DNA of 64,000 nt from Cunninghamia lanceolata (GCA_027924645.1 BSBN01001807.1:12418001-12482000), one strand, 5' to 3'; counted from the stretch's first letter, positions 22,982 to 36,198 are shown. A program made the numbers and translations. Notes: a model not told the origin generated them from the sequence alone.

Positions 22982-25900
22982 GAGACAATGTGTTTTATCA
23001 CGTTTCAAAGAATAAGATTTTTGGCGTGATTTTTTATATATGCCCCAGTTTGCCCCTGGTTTAGGTTTTATGACAATAGGATGCCCCCTCAAGAATTTGG
23101 TCAGGTTGGACAAGATGACGAACGATCTCACAATTAGGAAGAATGATAAAGGATGGCTAAAAAAATGGAGGATGCAAGATAAGGGATGGATGAAAGGGTC
23201 AAATGACACGTTATGCAAGATAAAATGATAACACACACAAGCAAGCAAGCAAGTATGCACAAATGATACAAGAAAAACCAAGGTATTGCCCCTGTCAAGC
23301 TGTAAACCAATGATTAATTGATAATGATTGATGAGAGAGTTTTTCATTGTGGGGAGCAATATATCCCTAGATCAACACAAAGACATGGGAAAGATATATC
23401 CCACTGATGATGACGATTGATTTATTTGGTTCATGACAAGATTAGGATCAAGACCACTAATTGTGATTGATTTACTCGATTGGTATGGATTAAGGATGGA
23501 CTTGCATTTGGATCATTGCTTAGATTGATTGGATTGATTTGATGATCAGATGAACTATTGGATTGGTGATTAGTGATGTCCCAATCATTCAAGAGCGAGG
23601 GTGACAAGGAAAGAGAATGGTAAGTTAGCAAACAAAATGAATGATGATGATGATGCCCCTTCGGGAGGACAATTGGTGCACTCTTAAAATGAAAAGAGAG
23701 AAAAGGGTGAGTAGATTAAGAGATGTAGATAAAGAAAGGACTTGGATCTTAAGCCACTTGGAAAATGATATGTATGAAATGCTTATAAATGAAATGAAAT
23801 GCAATTTGGTATGTATGCTAGTGGATTTTGTCATCTTCTTATATAAGTTTTTGAAGTACTTTGTCACATCATTGAGCTTTTAAAATGTTGTAAGAAAATA
23901 CAAACATCTAGTTATAATTAAACCATGATGACCTGAGTATTACTTGCATGAATTTTGATTTAGCAAGTTAATACAAGCATCTAAGTATAAGTGAACCAAG
24001 ATTACCTGAGTATTGCTTGCATATCAACAGACAAGGATTACGCTTGTTTCATGTTTAGACTTCTGATGTCCTTGATGATCATTTTGTTGATCATGTCTTT
24101 AGACAAGGATTCACATTACTAAAGATGAACCCACAAACAACAAACAAATAAAATAATTATGCCTCCATCATAGCTCCTCTATTTTTTTACATCCTTGAGT
24201 AGCATAAAAAGACATGATAACAAAAATCATGATATAAGACTTTAAACAACCATTAAAAACCTTGTTGCCATAGATATATTTTTCTTGCAATAACTAATAG
24301 AGTCCTTTTGATAGTTTAGGATGATGTTTAAAGTTTGCTTGTTGTGTTGCTTGTCGTCTAGTGATAAAACCATGATTTGATTTGTTATCCTCTAAGTTGT
24401 AGCATTCGAAAATCTAATTCACTAACTAGGTCGAGTATTTGCCCCCAGTCAAGCAAAGGATCGATTTATTATGGGAGAACTGACAATAGACATGAAGAAA
24501 CAGACCCTAAGGGACTAACCTAGTGCCTCGGGGGCTCATTGATAAATGGCCTTGCCTACGTGATGACACAGAGGCAACATAGTTCGGGGTGTGGACCATG
24601 TGGACCTAAGACCTAGGTGATGGGATTTATGTGGAAATGGATGGACAAAAGGATGGGTGATAAGGGATGAAATGGATGGGAAGCCTCGAGGGCTCATCAA
24701 TGATGGCCATGCCTATGTGATAGCTCAGAGTCGATGTAGTTCAACAATGATAGCAATGATGGAGTAATAACGGATGACAAGATGGATGAAGGTTTGGATG
24801 GATAGACTGATGGGACAAGATGATAAGGGCCAGCGAACAACAAGCCATGATAGGCATCTTTATGCGATTTGATGGATGCGGTTAGAAAAGACTGGATGAG
24901 GACTAAAATCCTAAGAGATGGAGGAAGCGGTTTATTACTGACATTGCTTTTGATTCCCTTGCATTGGAGTTTGTAGGATTTGATGATTGGATAAAAGGAT
25001 GGGCAATAAGGGATGGAATGGATGCACCCGTAATAAAAAAAAAGGATGTGAGCTCCAAGGATTGTGTCGCATAGGAATAACTCAGGATTTGGCATGACAA
25101 CGCTTATGACAAGAGGGTAATATGATTGGATTAGTTTTGAAAAAGATAAGGTACATCAAGAGTTTTTCCAAAGCATGTTTTGACATTTTGCCCCCATATC
25201 TTTATCAAGATCAAAAGAGGAATGGAGGATGAATGGACTCAATATGATAGGTATATGTAGGATAAGGATGATAGGAGGATATGGTAAGATAGGATGGAAA
25301 ATGATAGGGTCAATGAGACAATGTGCTCCCAAGGGTAAGCGACGTGGAAGATCAAACTACACATGACGCCTGTTTGCCAGGTTTTCATCATGGTACTTAT
25401 CCAAGGCGCCACCAAGGGTGGTTTTCACCATTGGAAGAAGGGATTTTTCTTTACTTTTTTTTTTTTGAATATTTGGATAAGATGAGTGGAATACGGAGGA
25501 GAGGGACTCAAGTGTCTGGTTCCATGAAAGGTGGTAGTCCTACTAGAGATGAATGTCATCAAATGGACCATATCAAATGTCATTATGCTCATAGATGTTG
25601 GTTTAAGGATTGCATGAGAGGGAGATGGGGTAGGTGGATAATGGATTATGATGTGGATTATGTATGGAAGGAATATGCAATGATTGATGGGAGATAGTGG
25701 ATTATGATGTGGGTTATGGATGGAAGGATAATGGATTATGATGTGGATATGGAAAAACATGGACCGTCGGGATATGATGGGTGAAATATATGGGATAATG
25801 GATTAAAGATGGGGAGATGGAAGTATGTGGAAATGTTGTGGAATGGAAGGGAACCGAGACCAACGGTTGCACACACTGTGATAAACATTGAAGCTTTTGA

Positions 25901-26115
25901 TATGGAGGTGGTGTAGGAAGCAAAGGCAATGTTTGCTTAGGAGATGGGTGACGTAATAACTTAGGTACCCACATAAACTTAGTATTTTTATGATTTTTGT
26001 TTTGCTTGTGGGATTTTTGGAATTTTTGAATGGAATGGGAATTTTGGATGGAAGAGGATGATTGGGATTCTTGAGAGGTGGATGCTTCATGTGACTTGCT
26101 TTTTTGCTTCGGGAC
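22982..26115 (-). other. Noncoding tail of copy B
   Basis: It matches the 3' tail of copy A in inverted orientation and in the same order, including two copies of the CGAACTACAT repeat (about 24515-24585 and 24685-24745). The part at 25714-26090 is a frame-shifted remnant of the end of the G-patch ORF. No independent gene is supported. Confidence 0.65.
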
Positions 26116-27855
26116 CTATACCATTTGGCTTTTGGACTTCACTTTTGGAGTTATGGGCTTGGGTAGCTTTTTAGATGGATTTTGCTTTGAATTTTGGCAT
26201 TTGTATCCTAAGGCATTAGGACCCTTAGGATATTTGGCTTTATAAAATGAGACATCTAAATGTTTATTTTTGAATCCCATGGGTATGGTTGAATGAGTGG
26301 AATCTTCATGTTTAGACAATATGTGCATTTGTCAGTCATGATTCGAAATGTGAGGGAATGTGTGGATGGATGGATTTGGTGTTAGGAGAAGTGATGGTAA
26401 AATGAATGGAGGGATGTTAGGAGTTAGGAGTAGCGGAGGTAGATTGGACGGTGGAAGGCGTATGGTCACATGCTTTTGGGATTTGTATGATAAGGGAGGT
26501 GGAATGGTGACATATGTTTTGGGGATATGATAGGATGTGCGATGGGAATGAGTGGATTTAAAAGACATGGAGGAAGTACCAACATCATGAGATTGCTTTT
26601 CTTGGGGAGTATAACTAAGGCCATAAGAGGGTGGAGGGACTTCGACATGGATAGGCTCCAAAATACCTTGTTCATGAAGGCCTAAGCCTTTACCCTGATA
26701 GTTCATATTTTGGAGTATGTGGTGGACAATGGTATTATGGGTGATTTGGACACTAGATGTGATCTCAATATTTGATGGGGAAGGTGAAGTGGTAGATAAT
26801 GGTTGTTTCTCTCCCAAGGAAGAACATTCATGGATGAAGGTAGTGAGACCAAGGGGATAGGATAATGGATTTGCAACATGGTTGATAATGGACGGTGGAC
26901 GATCATTAGGATCTTGATTATCATTATGCTCACTAAGATACAAGTTATTGGTTTGATCATCTATATGCACTTGGGAGGCAAGTGTCTCGTCAAGGAAAGT
27001 GCGTGTTGTTGGATCATGGATATGACTAGGTGGAGGATGGATAGGAGTAATGGAGGGTCCTTGTGTATGGATGGTTATGGGGTTATGGATAGATGGGGTA
27101 ATAAGCTCGTGACCATGGAACGCATAAAGGAGGCTAAGAGGATCACCATGGTTCGCTTGATCATAGATAGGATCTTGATCATAGATGGGATCTTGATCAT
27201 AGATAGGATTAAGTGTGATATGGATGGGATGAATTTGCTCGTGTATAGGTTCTTCATCAACGATAATATCTTTATCATAAAAAAGATATAGATTATAAAT
27301 GGGTTGGATTTGGATTTTTTTCTCATGTATAGGTATAGGATCAAGTTGCTCATGGATATCTACTTCATAGGTAATATCTTGATCATGAAAAAGATAAATT
27401 TTATGGATGGGTGGAGTGAAAGTGATTTGATCTTGATTAGGACTAGGACTTGATGTTTTCACATGCTTAGGCTTAGGTTCTTGACATACCTCTTGGGTTA
27501 CTTGAATAGAAGTGATAGGATCTTGGATAGGCTTGACATGCTCTTGAGGGTTATCAACATGAGGGGATGATGGATCTTGACTTGGATTCATTGGTGGAGA
27601 TTTTTCAATAGGCTCAAGGGGTTGTGGACTATATGATGGGATTGTAGGATTGGACATGGCGTTGGAAGAATCTTTTGTAAGTTCAAGGATAGGAATTTGG
27701 GGACATGGTTGACTCCCTGCTAGTAGCCCTTGGATCACATCCTTCGTAGGTGTATGGGTATATGAATGAAGTAATGGATGGGTAGGTTTGTATTTCTCCA
27801 TAGCTTTTCTTTTGCTTTTAGATTTTGGGAAGAATCTTTGGAGAAAATCATTCAA
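26116..27855 (-). pseudogene. G-patch polyprotein of copy B
   Basis: A 507-codon frame (27855 down to 26332) ends in TGA at 26332-26334 and continues in the same frame to 26116. It aligns with the copy A ORF at 840-3344. It opens MNDFLQRFFPKSKSKRKAMEKYKP, which is internal in copy A, so the gag-like beginning is lost or out of frame. A long Pro/Ser/Thr/His/Ile-rich linker contains short tandem repeats of YDQDPI. A G-patch-like segment (QNMNYQGKGLGLHEQGI then SYGLSYTP, about residues 388-425) and a Lys/Pro-rich tail follow. No catalytic motif is present. It is less damaged than copy A, and either it or an upstream relative may once have made a gag-like RNA-binding protein (inference). Confidence 0.7.
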
Positions 27856-28141
27856 GGATTCTTTGGTTGGATTTGAGCTTCAGAAGTTTAATGGAGGTGT
27901 TGGTGTAGGACTAGTATGCTTCAGGATAGACATTTTATGGGATGGTGATGGAGGACTAGTAGATGGAGGGGTATATGATTCCAAGCTTGAGGTGGGATTT
28001 CCCTTGTCTAGAGTATCATTAAGATTACTTGAGGATTCTACAAAGTTTTCATCATTACTAGGATATACAAAATTCTCATCATCATTATTGCCAAATTTTA
28101 GGCCACCCAGGAGTATGTATGGTTTTGGAGTTAGAGGCTAG

Positions 28142-30959
28142 ATTTGTTGATGATCACAACCATTTTGATGAATGAAGATTGGACTAGGTTCAAGGATGGG
28201 AAAATGGGAAGATTGGATGCACAACTCTGGTTGATTGAATACGCAGCTCTGAATGCATGCTTTTGTTGTTTGAATGTGCAGTTTTATGCAGAAATTTTGC
28301 TTTTTGTCTCAATTTGTTAGTTTTAGGTTGTTTATGCAAGTTTTCCTAGGATGCTCTAAAGTTTGTGGAACTATTTTTTACTCAAGTTATTGCCAGAAAA
28401 CACAGTAAACAAGAAGTTGTCATGATTTGATTTTCTTTTTTTTAATACAATTTTTTTGATAAAATGTAAAAAAACAAACAATTACAATCCTAAGGATGAT
28501 AAGGGCAATATTTGTCGATGAGTTCACTTTTTGGCCAAAAAGTGGAAGTGTTTTTCCTATTTTTTAAATTTTGTCGTACTTGGAGTGACAATATGAAGCA
28601 CTTGCACATAAAATATTAAGATGATGTAAAAATATGAAATGTAGGATTTTGTTTTTAGTTTTCAAATATGTAATTTTTTCTAATACCTAGATGATGCAAG
28701 TTGGTTTTTTATTGGATGTACAAAAAATGGCTTTTTAAAAGTCCCCTATTTTTTGCAAAAGCATGCATGTGTACGGCCAACATAATTTGACCTAAATTAA
28801 TGTATTTTTCTAATTCCTTTTGTGGAAAGATTCTCAGGATGTTGAATTTTGGTCAGGATATTTTTTTGTAATTTTTTGATAAATATTTTTTTTATTAATT
28901 TTAAATGGCCCTAATTAGTGTTTTAAAAACCCCTCGTGTATGGCCAACATAATTTGACCTAAACTAATCAATTCACTAAAAAAAAAAAATCATCATATAG
29001 AGAATGATGTCTAGTTTGGTCAGACATAATTTTTTTTCAAGAAAATTTCAAAATCAAAAGTTATTAAAAAATAGTAACCTATGTTATTTCAAGTTTATGA
29101 GTTAGTTTATTTGGAAAATAAATAATAAATATAAAATTATATTCAATAGTAGAAAAAATCACATATTTGAAAACTAGACTTTTAGATCTATAATGGGTTT
29201 TAATTTCGTTAAAATATTCTGAAAAAAAATCGTCAGCCATAATGGTTAAACTGGTTTTTTCTCTTCTTATTTTCATGGTCTCCTAGTTGTAGGTCCAAAG
29301 CTAAGACTTGGGTTTCTAATCCTAAAACCAATGCAAATTAGCGGGTTTGAGATTTCAAATTTTTAGAAATGGGTACCCGTTATAAATGGGTGCCCATTCA
29401 TAACAGGTACCCATTTCTAAAAAGTAAAAAAAATAAGCCATAGGCACGTAAAAAAAATATACTTTTTGAAAAGGGGTACCCGTTTGCTTTGGGAGCCCGA
29501 TCCTAAATGGGTACCCATTTTTTTCAAAATGAGTACCCGTTCCAAACGACATTTTTCATCCGCGAAAAACTTCCGCAAAATGTATACTCAACTTCTTGCT
29601 TTAACCCATTTTACTCCAACCACTTACATAAAGGTGGACAGTTAGTAACATGGTAGCACCGACTCCCCCTTACAGTGTACACACTTCTCACGCATACTAA
29701 GTTATAGTTCCTCCGAAGAGTTGAACTTTTCTGTCTCCACATTAAATGAGTGTATGACGTTGGACGGCTTTAGAGGACTTCCTCTTGCGTCAACAAATAG
29801 GGGTTTTTGCCTTTCTAAAATAGTGGCTTTTTAGTATGGACATCCATTCGGGTGGTTACACATGCGGCAATTCGCTCCAATAAGGAGGCTTCCCAACCTG
29901 CAGAGGTTATGCTCTACAGGGTTTTAGGGGAAACATTTGTCCGTGTAATGTAGCAACACCCGTTGTTTGTAACTTTTGTCACAAACACAATTTATTTATA
30001 GCGACTTGGAAGTGGCTTGGCTTTAGCCCATTATCGCTCGAGGTCGTCCCACTTGGAAGAAACACAATCCCAAGGGTAGGCCTCTTCTAAAGGATACATA
30101 AATAAAATGATGAGTTTGACATTTTGGTCACCCAAGAAAGGGGAGAGCATAGTCCTATCATCATTTCCAAGCATAGAGTACACCGGTTCTTTATCCTACT
30201 AGTTAAAAATAAAAATAAAAAACTAAGTGTGTTTACTCTACCAAGCACAGTCCATTTGACAAGATAGCAAAAACTTTGAAAAAGGTGGTCAATTTTATCC
30301 CCCTAAACAAACCTATGTGAAGATTGTTGTTGAAGAATCAAACCAATTACTTTCCCCTATTTAAGCTAGATGAGAGTTTGTAATTGCCATAGTTGCTTGA
30401 AAGATTTGTTCAATTTTATCCACCTAGGTTGGGACTATGTATGCAAAAATACAATTTACTTCCTCCTAATTAAATCTATATGAAAATTTGCATGAAGATG
30501 TCAAATTACTTCCTCCTAATTAAGTCTAGATGAAGATATGATGCAACTAAATGACTAAACCATCTTTCTACACCTGCAAGATCATTCTGTCAAAACCCTC
30601 CATTTGATGAGCCAAATACCTACAACAAAAGTTAGTACAAAATTTTTACAAATTTAGGGATCAGTTGAATTTGATTCTTAGTGGGGTGATGACCATGTCA
30701 CAAGGGGCTAATTTGAAAAGTAATATGACTGGGAGATAGCAAAATGTGAGCCGCTTTGAGGATTCCACCTGGGAACAGTTACTAAAAAGACTCTTAGTCC
30801 AAGAGGGGCAGACAACATGGATGAGAAGCCATGAAAATTATGAACTCCAACTTAAAATCTCAAACAAACCAGTGAACATAAATCTTCTAACTTGAAACTA
30901 CATGAAAACTACTGCAACAACAAGGAAAGAAACAACAACTAAAATCTAATGCCAAAAAA
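28142..30959 (-). other. Leader region of copy B, left of the nested copia
   Basis: AT-rich noncoding DNA between the G-patch ORF and the copia insertion. It continues at 37265-38268 on the other side. It includes a cluster of GGTACCC palindromes at 29371-29538. No coding region is convincing. Confidence 0.6.
29371..29538. repeat. Cluster of GGGTACCC palindromes
   Basis: GGTACCC cores occur at 29371-29378, 29406-29413, 29474-29481 and 29509-29516, with a GAGTACCC variant at 29531-29538 and a GGGTGCCC variant near 29388. The fourth is part of a perfect 16-bp palindrome, AAATGGGTACCCATTT (29505-29520). The flanks repeat AAATGGGTACCCGTT-like text. Confidence 0.8.
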
Positions 30960-32002
30960 TGAAAGGAAGCTAGGTGTACAGAAATCGCTTCCTACACTAA
31001 TCTAATGAGGGGAGAGCTATACAAATTCAATTTAATCTTTACAATTACAGCAACATGAAACATATAACAGAGATATTGCAGCAATAGACATAGAACCAAA
31101 AAGAAGACAGAAGAAGAGAGACAAGATATATCGTGGGGAAAACCCTTATCGGGTGAAAAACCCCACACTCAGAAACCTGCACAATGTATTATCAAAACCG
31201 AATATGGTTTACAATACACATGCAATGCAAGCTTCAATAGTCTTTAACACTCATGTTTGGAGTCAATCTGACAGCATAATAGTATCTGTCAATCACACAC
31301 TACATCTCCTCCTCCAAGCACCTGTTTATATAGAATATACAAGGCAAAATTGGCTTTATCTTAGAATGGGCGTCCAACTTGGCCTCATGGCCCAAAACCC
31401 ATGCCTATGGACACTTGGTCAATATTGTAAGATGCATCTAACACTTGTCCACAACCCCCATCCCAAAGAGATCGCCTATTTCCAAAATAGTCTATGACAA
31501 ATGCTCTTACGACCGTCATAGAATTTGTCATAGCAGTTACAACTTACAGCTATAAGAGAATCTGTCATACATAGGCTATAAAGTGCATATTCTCTTACAA
31601 CATGTCATAGTCCACCTTGGGGTGCCTAAAGATGCCTTTTTCAAGGATGCTTCTTGACACATGTCTTCACCTATCTTACAAGCTTCTATTTCTGACTCTT
31701 ACATGTCATTACTTCGTCATAGGAATACGTCATAACCGTTTCGGTCAACATTCCCTTACACAACATCCAAGATGCCAACACATGGAAAAATACTCCTACC
31801 ACAAAATGGGACACCTATCTCCTCATGTGAGGATAAAATTATAAGTTGTCATCTTCCATGTAGGATGACATATCACCGTGCCACATCCCACAAAATGACA
31901 ATATGGAATTTACAATCAATTTACATCATAGGCAATGAATAAATAAATACAATCAAAATAATGCAAGGAATTACCAAGGTTGAGACACCTTAATTCCCAA
32001 CA
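30960..32002 (-). repeat. 3' LTR of the copia element
   Basis: On the minus strand it starts TGTTGGGAATTAAGG at 32002 and ends near CTTCCTTTCA at 30960. A TATA box (minus TATATAAA) lies at 31325-31332. Confidence 0.92.
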
Positions 32003-32013
32003 TTCTCCCACTT
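32003..32013 (-). promoter_or_regulatory. Polypurine tract of the copia element
   Basis: On the minus strand AAGTGGGAGAA lies directly before the 3' LTR start. Confidence 0.88.
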
Positions 32014-32050
32014 GTCGAACACCTTGTAAGAGCCAATAGAATAACAAGAT

Positions 32051-32404
32051 TTAACTGCTATAGGCTGAGAGGCCCATAGACTCCGAACACCATCTGAACT
32101 TCTCTGTGCTAACTGGTTTCGTTAATGCATCTACAACATTCTTCAAAGTATCTACCTTCTCCAAATTTACCTTCCCATCCTCTACCATGTCTTGTACGAA
32201 GTGAAACTATACATCAATATGCTTTGTTCTGGCATGGAAAGTTAAATTCTTCGCAAGGCAAATCGCACTCTGACTGTCACAACTGATCATAATTTGACCT
32301 GCATCAACACCAATATCTGAACACAATCTCTTAAGCCAAATGGATTCCTTACAAGCATGAGTTGTTGTCATATACTCAGCTTCTGTCATGGACAAAGCAA
32401 CCAC
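32051..32404 (-). pseudogene. Copia RNase H and C-terminus
   Basis: The phrase VALSMTEAEYMTTTHACKESIWLKRL and the following DSQSAICLAKN with HARTKHIDV are the RNase H domain of copia pol, which degrades RNA in RNA/DNA hybrids during reverse transcription. Catalytic Glu (EAEY) and Asp (CDSQ) are present. Stops break the frame just before it (about 32405-32410) and after HIDV, where reading can be followed to a terminal TAA at 32051-32053. It is the end of the same polyprotein as the RT upstream. Confidence 0.85.
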
Positions 32405-32410
32405 AGGTTG

Positions 32411-33594
32411 TCACTTACTCATCCAACTAATAGCACCACCAAATAGTGTAAACACATAAGCATTGGTGGATCTCCTACTGTCAATGACACCTGCCCAATC
32501 TGAATCCACAAATCCATGAATATCAATAGAATGCAGAGGTAATGTAACATTACCATGATAGCATATGGAATACTCAGAAGTACCCCTCAAATATCTAAAC
32601 ACTCGCTTAACTGCATCCCAATATACCCATTCAGGATTAGCCATATATTGACTAAGGACTCCCACTGCTTGGGCAATGTCTGGTCTTGTGCAGACCATAG
32701 CATACATCAAACTGCCAACAACACTAGCATAAGGTACTCTGCTCATGTCCTCCACCTCACCAAAAGATTTTGGACAATCCTCAACAAACAACTTTGTTCC
32801 CAAAGAAACAGGAACACACAATGGTCTACAATCTGTCATACTGAACCTATCCAACACGGTCTTCACATACTTACTCTGGCTTAACCAAAGTTTTCTATTA
32901 GTTCTGTCTCTTCTTATTTCCATTCTTAGAATGTACCTGGCTGCCCTTAAGTCTTTCATTTCAAATTGTGCTAACAACTGAGATTTAAAATTAGAAATCA
33001 TATTCTTACCCTTCCCAATGAGCAACATATCATCAACATATAATGCAACAATGAGAATACAATCACCATCAAACTTATAATACACACAGTGATCCGATTT
33101 CGATCTCACAAATCCAATTGACAACACAAAGGCATCAAACTTCAAGTACCACCTCTTAGGAGACTGCTTCAAACCATACAAAGACTTCTTTAACTTGCAA
33201 ACCAAAATTTCTTTACCTTACACCATGTAATGCTCTGGCTATGACATGTAGATTTCTTCCTCCAAATCACCATGAAGGAAAGTTGTCTTCACATCCATGT
33301 GTTCTACCTCTAAGTCATAAGCTACTGCAAGAGATAACAAGAATCAAATGGATGTCAGTTTTGCAATGGGAGAGACGATCTCACCATAATTTATACTCTC
33401 CACTTGTGAATACCCCTTCTCAACCAATCTAGCCTTATACTTCTCAACACTGCCATCTGCACCAAATTTCTTCTTGAACACCCATTTGCATCCAACAGGT
33501 TTATGTCCAGCAAGCAAAGGCACCAAGTCCCAAGTTTGATTCTTTTCCAAAGAAGCCATCTCATCCTACATGGCCACCTTCCAGGAACTTGCAT
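32411..33594 (-). pseudogene. Copia reverse transcriptase
   Basis: The N-terminal part (33559 down to 33344) has NQTWDLVPLLAGHKPVGCKWVFKKK and YKARLVEKGYSQ, standard copia RT fingers. After a break of about 140 bp the frame 33205-32411 has CKLKKSLYGLKQSPKRWY and the catalytic YVDD at 33029-33040, then GSLMYAMVCTRPDIAQAV and the start of RNase H (DSDWAG). RT would copy element RNA into DNA inside virus-like particles. The frame is broken near 33205-33344 by stops, including one just before the Val-Cys-Lys phrase, so it is inactive. Confidence 0.9.
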
Positions 33595-33708
33595 CTTTCA
33601 TATCCAAAGCCTCTGACACAGTTTAGGTTCATCACTGTTAGTAAGCAAAGCAAAAGCACAACTAGAATCAAGCAATGTATAACCAAACCTCTCAGGTTGC
33701 TTTCTTAT

Positions 33709-35094
33709 TCATGTAGACCTCCTCAAGAGCCGAGGTTGAGGTTCAACTTCTTCATCTGAGCTTTCAGAGCTGCAAGAGCTCTCCTCATCATCAAGTCCAA
33801 CATTGTCTTTCTGTTCAGTCTTCTCAGGGGTGGCAGGAAACTGAACAACATCCTCTTTCTTTTCTTTTTCTTCTGGCTGTAAAACAGTGGAAGAAGGTGT
33901 TATCTCTTTGAAGATAACACTTCTACTATACAATATTTTTTTAGCCACGGGATCCCAAAGCTTGTATCCTTTCACACCGACACCATAGCCAATGAAGATA
34001 CACTTAATAGCCTTGTTCTCCAATTTTGATCGCTTCTCCCTAGGCACATGTGCATATGCCTCACAACCAAAAATATGAAGATGCCTTATTGAAGGCTTTC
34101 TACCAGACCACACCTCCATGGGTGTCTTACCAACAAGAGCTGATGTAGGAGATCTGTTTATCAGATAGCAAGCAGTGGCAACAGCTTCAGCCCAAAACTT
34201 TTGTTCTAGGCTAGCTCCACTAAGCATACTCCTAGACTTTTCCATTAGTGTCTTGTTCATCCTCTCTGTAACTCCATTTTGTTGCGGGGTGTATGGAGTT
34301 GTCCTATGTCTTTCAATCCCAAGTTCCTTGCAATATTTATCGAATTCTGTAGAACAGAACTCACCACCATTGTCAGTTCTCAAACACTTAATTTTTTTAC
34401 CAATCTAATTTTTAGCAAAGGCTTTAAACTCCTTAAACTTACTATAGACTTTAGATTTGCTTTTGAGAAAATAAATCCATGTCCTTCTACTGTAATCATC
34501 TATGAAAGATACAAAATATATAGATTTTGATAACAAAGGAACATTAACAAAACCAAATACATCAAAATGAACAAGGTCCAACACACCAAAAGACTTATGA
34601 GAACTCGAATAAAACTAAACATGGTTTTGTTTTCCATATATGCAATGTTTGCAAAAGTCAAACTCAAGATTACAATAATCTAACCCATCAACAAGGTTTT
34701 TATTTTTCAGGGTTCTAAGACCCTTCTCACCAATGTGGCCAAATCTCTTATGCCATAACATTGTCTTTTCAGTAGGAAGCTTAACTTCCAAGGCATGAAT
34801 ACAACCATCAGGACTAGATACAATAGATTTCTTCACTGCTCGTTCAGATGGTGGGGATGAAGTGACTACTGCCCTCTTTCTTGAGTCAGAAGAACTATTG
34901 CATTGTGAAATGCATGCCTCCAGCTGAAACAGAGTACCTCTCCTAGTACCCTTAGCAAGCACCATAGCTCCTCTAGTCATCTTGCATCCTTCTTTCGAAA
35001 AGACAACCTGCACACCTACATCATTCAACATACTTATAGAAAGCAGGTTCCGTGCTAAGCCTGGGATGTGCATAACCCCAGAGATCCCCTTCAT
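33709..35094 (-). pseudogene. Copia integrase
   Basis: The first part (35094-34615) ends in the pre-integrase zinc-binding region: WHKRFGHIGEKGL supplies two His and FCKHC two Cys. Reading across stops at about 34385-34615 gives FIDDYSRRTWIYFLKSKS. The long frame 34383-33709 holds RTDNGGEFCSTEF, TPQQNGVTERMNKT (catalytic Glu) and the copia GKTPMEVWSGRKP segment, then an acidic Ser-rich tail (EESSCSSESSDEE). Integrase would insert the cDNA into chromosomal DNA. The stops separating the zinc finger from the core make it nonfunctional. Confidence 0.88.
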
Positions 35095-35099
35095 TTGTC

Positions 35100-35276
35100 C
35101 ATCAGGGAATCAAATAGAGACTCTTCCATGACCAACAATCTTTATATGAGATTCGTCACTCAGGTACACTCTTCCACCATTGAACTCCTCATACTTAGTG
35201 AACCAGTCTCGATGTGAGGTCATGTGGAATGATGCACCAGAATCAATCAGCCACACATCATCAAATGCATGGGTTG
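35100..35276 (-). pseudogene. Copia protease
   Basis: The active-site phrase LIDSGASFHMTSH is readable on the minus strand, with DSGA at 35233-35244. It is followed by WFTKYEEFNGG and then the VMHIPGLARNLLSI segment typical of copia protease ends (from 35094). Retropepsin-type protease would cut the polyprotein. The frame differs from the flanking gag reading, so at least one shift lies between. Confidence 0.75.
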
Positions 35277-36095
35277 CTAGGGCTGCAATGAAAGCATCAC
35301 CATCATCTTGTAACTTCTCAGAATCTGAATCTGGGTTCTTCTTCTTTTTCTTTTCCTCTTTGTATTCCTTTTGGAAAAGCCCAGTTTTGCCATAGTTCCA
35401 ATAGAGAGCCTTGGACTTTCCAGGAGATTTAGATCTCCCACAGGATTTGGATCTACCCTTCTCAACTTTCTTGTCCTTCTTTTTCCCTTTCTCCTTGGGT
35501 TATCCACGAACTGCAAGAGCCTCTTTGGCTGCCTCAGGAGACTTTCTCTACATCTCTCAAACAACAGTGAAGAAACCACTTCATCCATTTTGAATGTGGA
35601 TGTGGTGCTTCCAATAGCCATGACAAGATGATCCCATGAGTCCGACAAAGAACAAAACAAGGTCATACAGCGATCCTCCTCCATCTTCACACCAACAGAT
35701 GTCAATTATTCAACCAACATGTGGAAAGCATTCATATGTTCTAGAACAGATCCTCCATCCTCCATTCGAAGAGAATACAACTTCTTTCTCAAAAAAAAAT
35801 TGTTAACCAGGGATTTGGCTTGATACACATCTCCCAACTTCTTCCAAAGCAAGTTTGCAGTAGCCTCCTCATGGACATTTAACAAGACAGAATCAACAAG
35901 ACTAAGTCTTATGAGACCCTTCACCTTTCGATCCTTGAGATCCCAATCAACTTGTGACATTGTCGTAGGTTTTGTACCACTAAAAGTTTCCCAAAGATCT
36001 CGATCAACAAGCATATCTTCCATCTTGAGCTTCCACAACTCGAAATTAGTGCTATTGAATTTCTCCACCTCTATCCTTTTGGATGTGCTTGCCAT
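35277..36095 (-). pseudogene. Copia gag
   Basis: ATG at 36093-36095 starts MASTSKRIEVEKFNSTNFELWKLKMEDML, the usual beginning of copia gag (UBN2-type). The frame meets a TAA near 35703-35705, which looks like a mutated Gln codon since reading continues in phase with LTSVGVKMEEDRCMTLFCSL. A frameshift follows near 35550. The zinc-knuckle region near 35360-35410 reads YWNYGKTGLFQKEY, in which every expected Cys/His ligand of CX2CX4HX4C is replaced. Gag would form the particle and bind RNA; this copy cannot. A further in-frame ATG at 36138-36140 is less likely to be the start. Confidence 0.88.
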
Positions 36096-36198
36096 CTCCT
36101 TGTTGCAATAAGATTCAGAATACTTTGCACAGACTCCCACTCAACTTAAGATCATCTCAAAAAACCCCTACCCAACGACTAGGACCAAAGGTGATCAA

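Noticed and set aside
26878..27291. Plus-strand open frame of 137 codons
   Set aside because: It is the opposite strand of the G-patch polyprotein and reads as a repetitive Ile/Met/Asp/Arg mix from the low-complexity linker.
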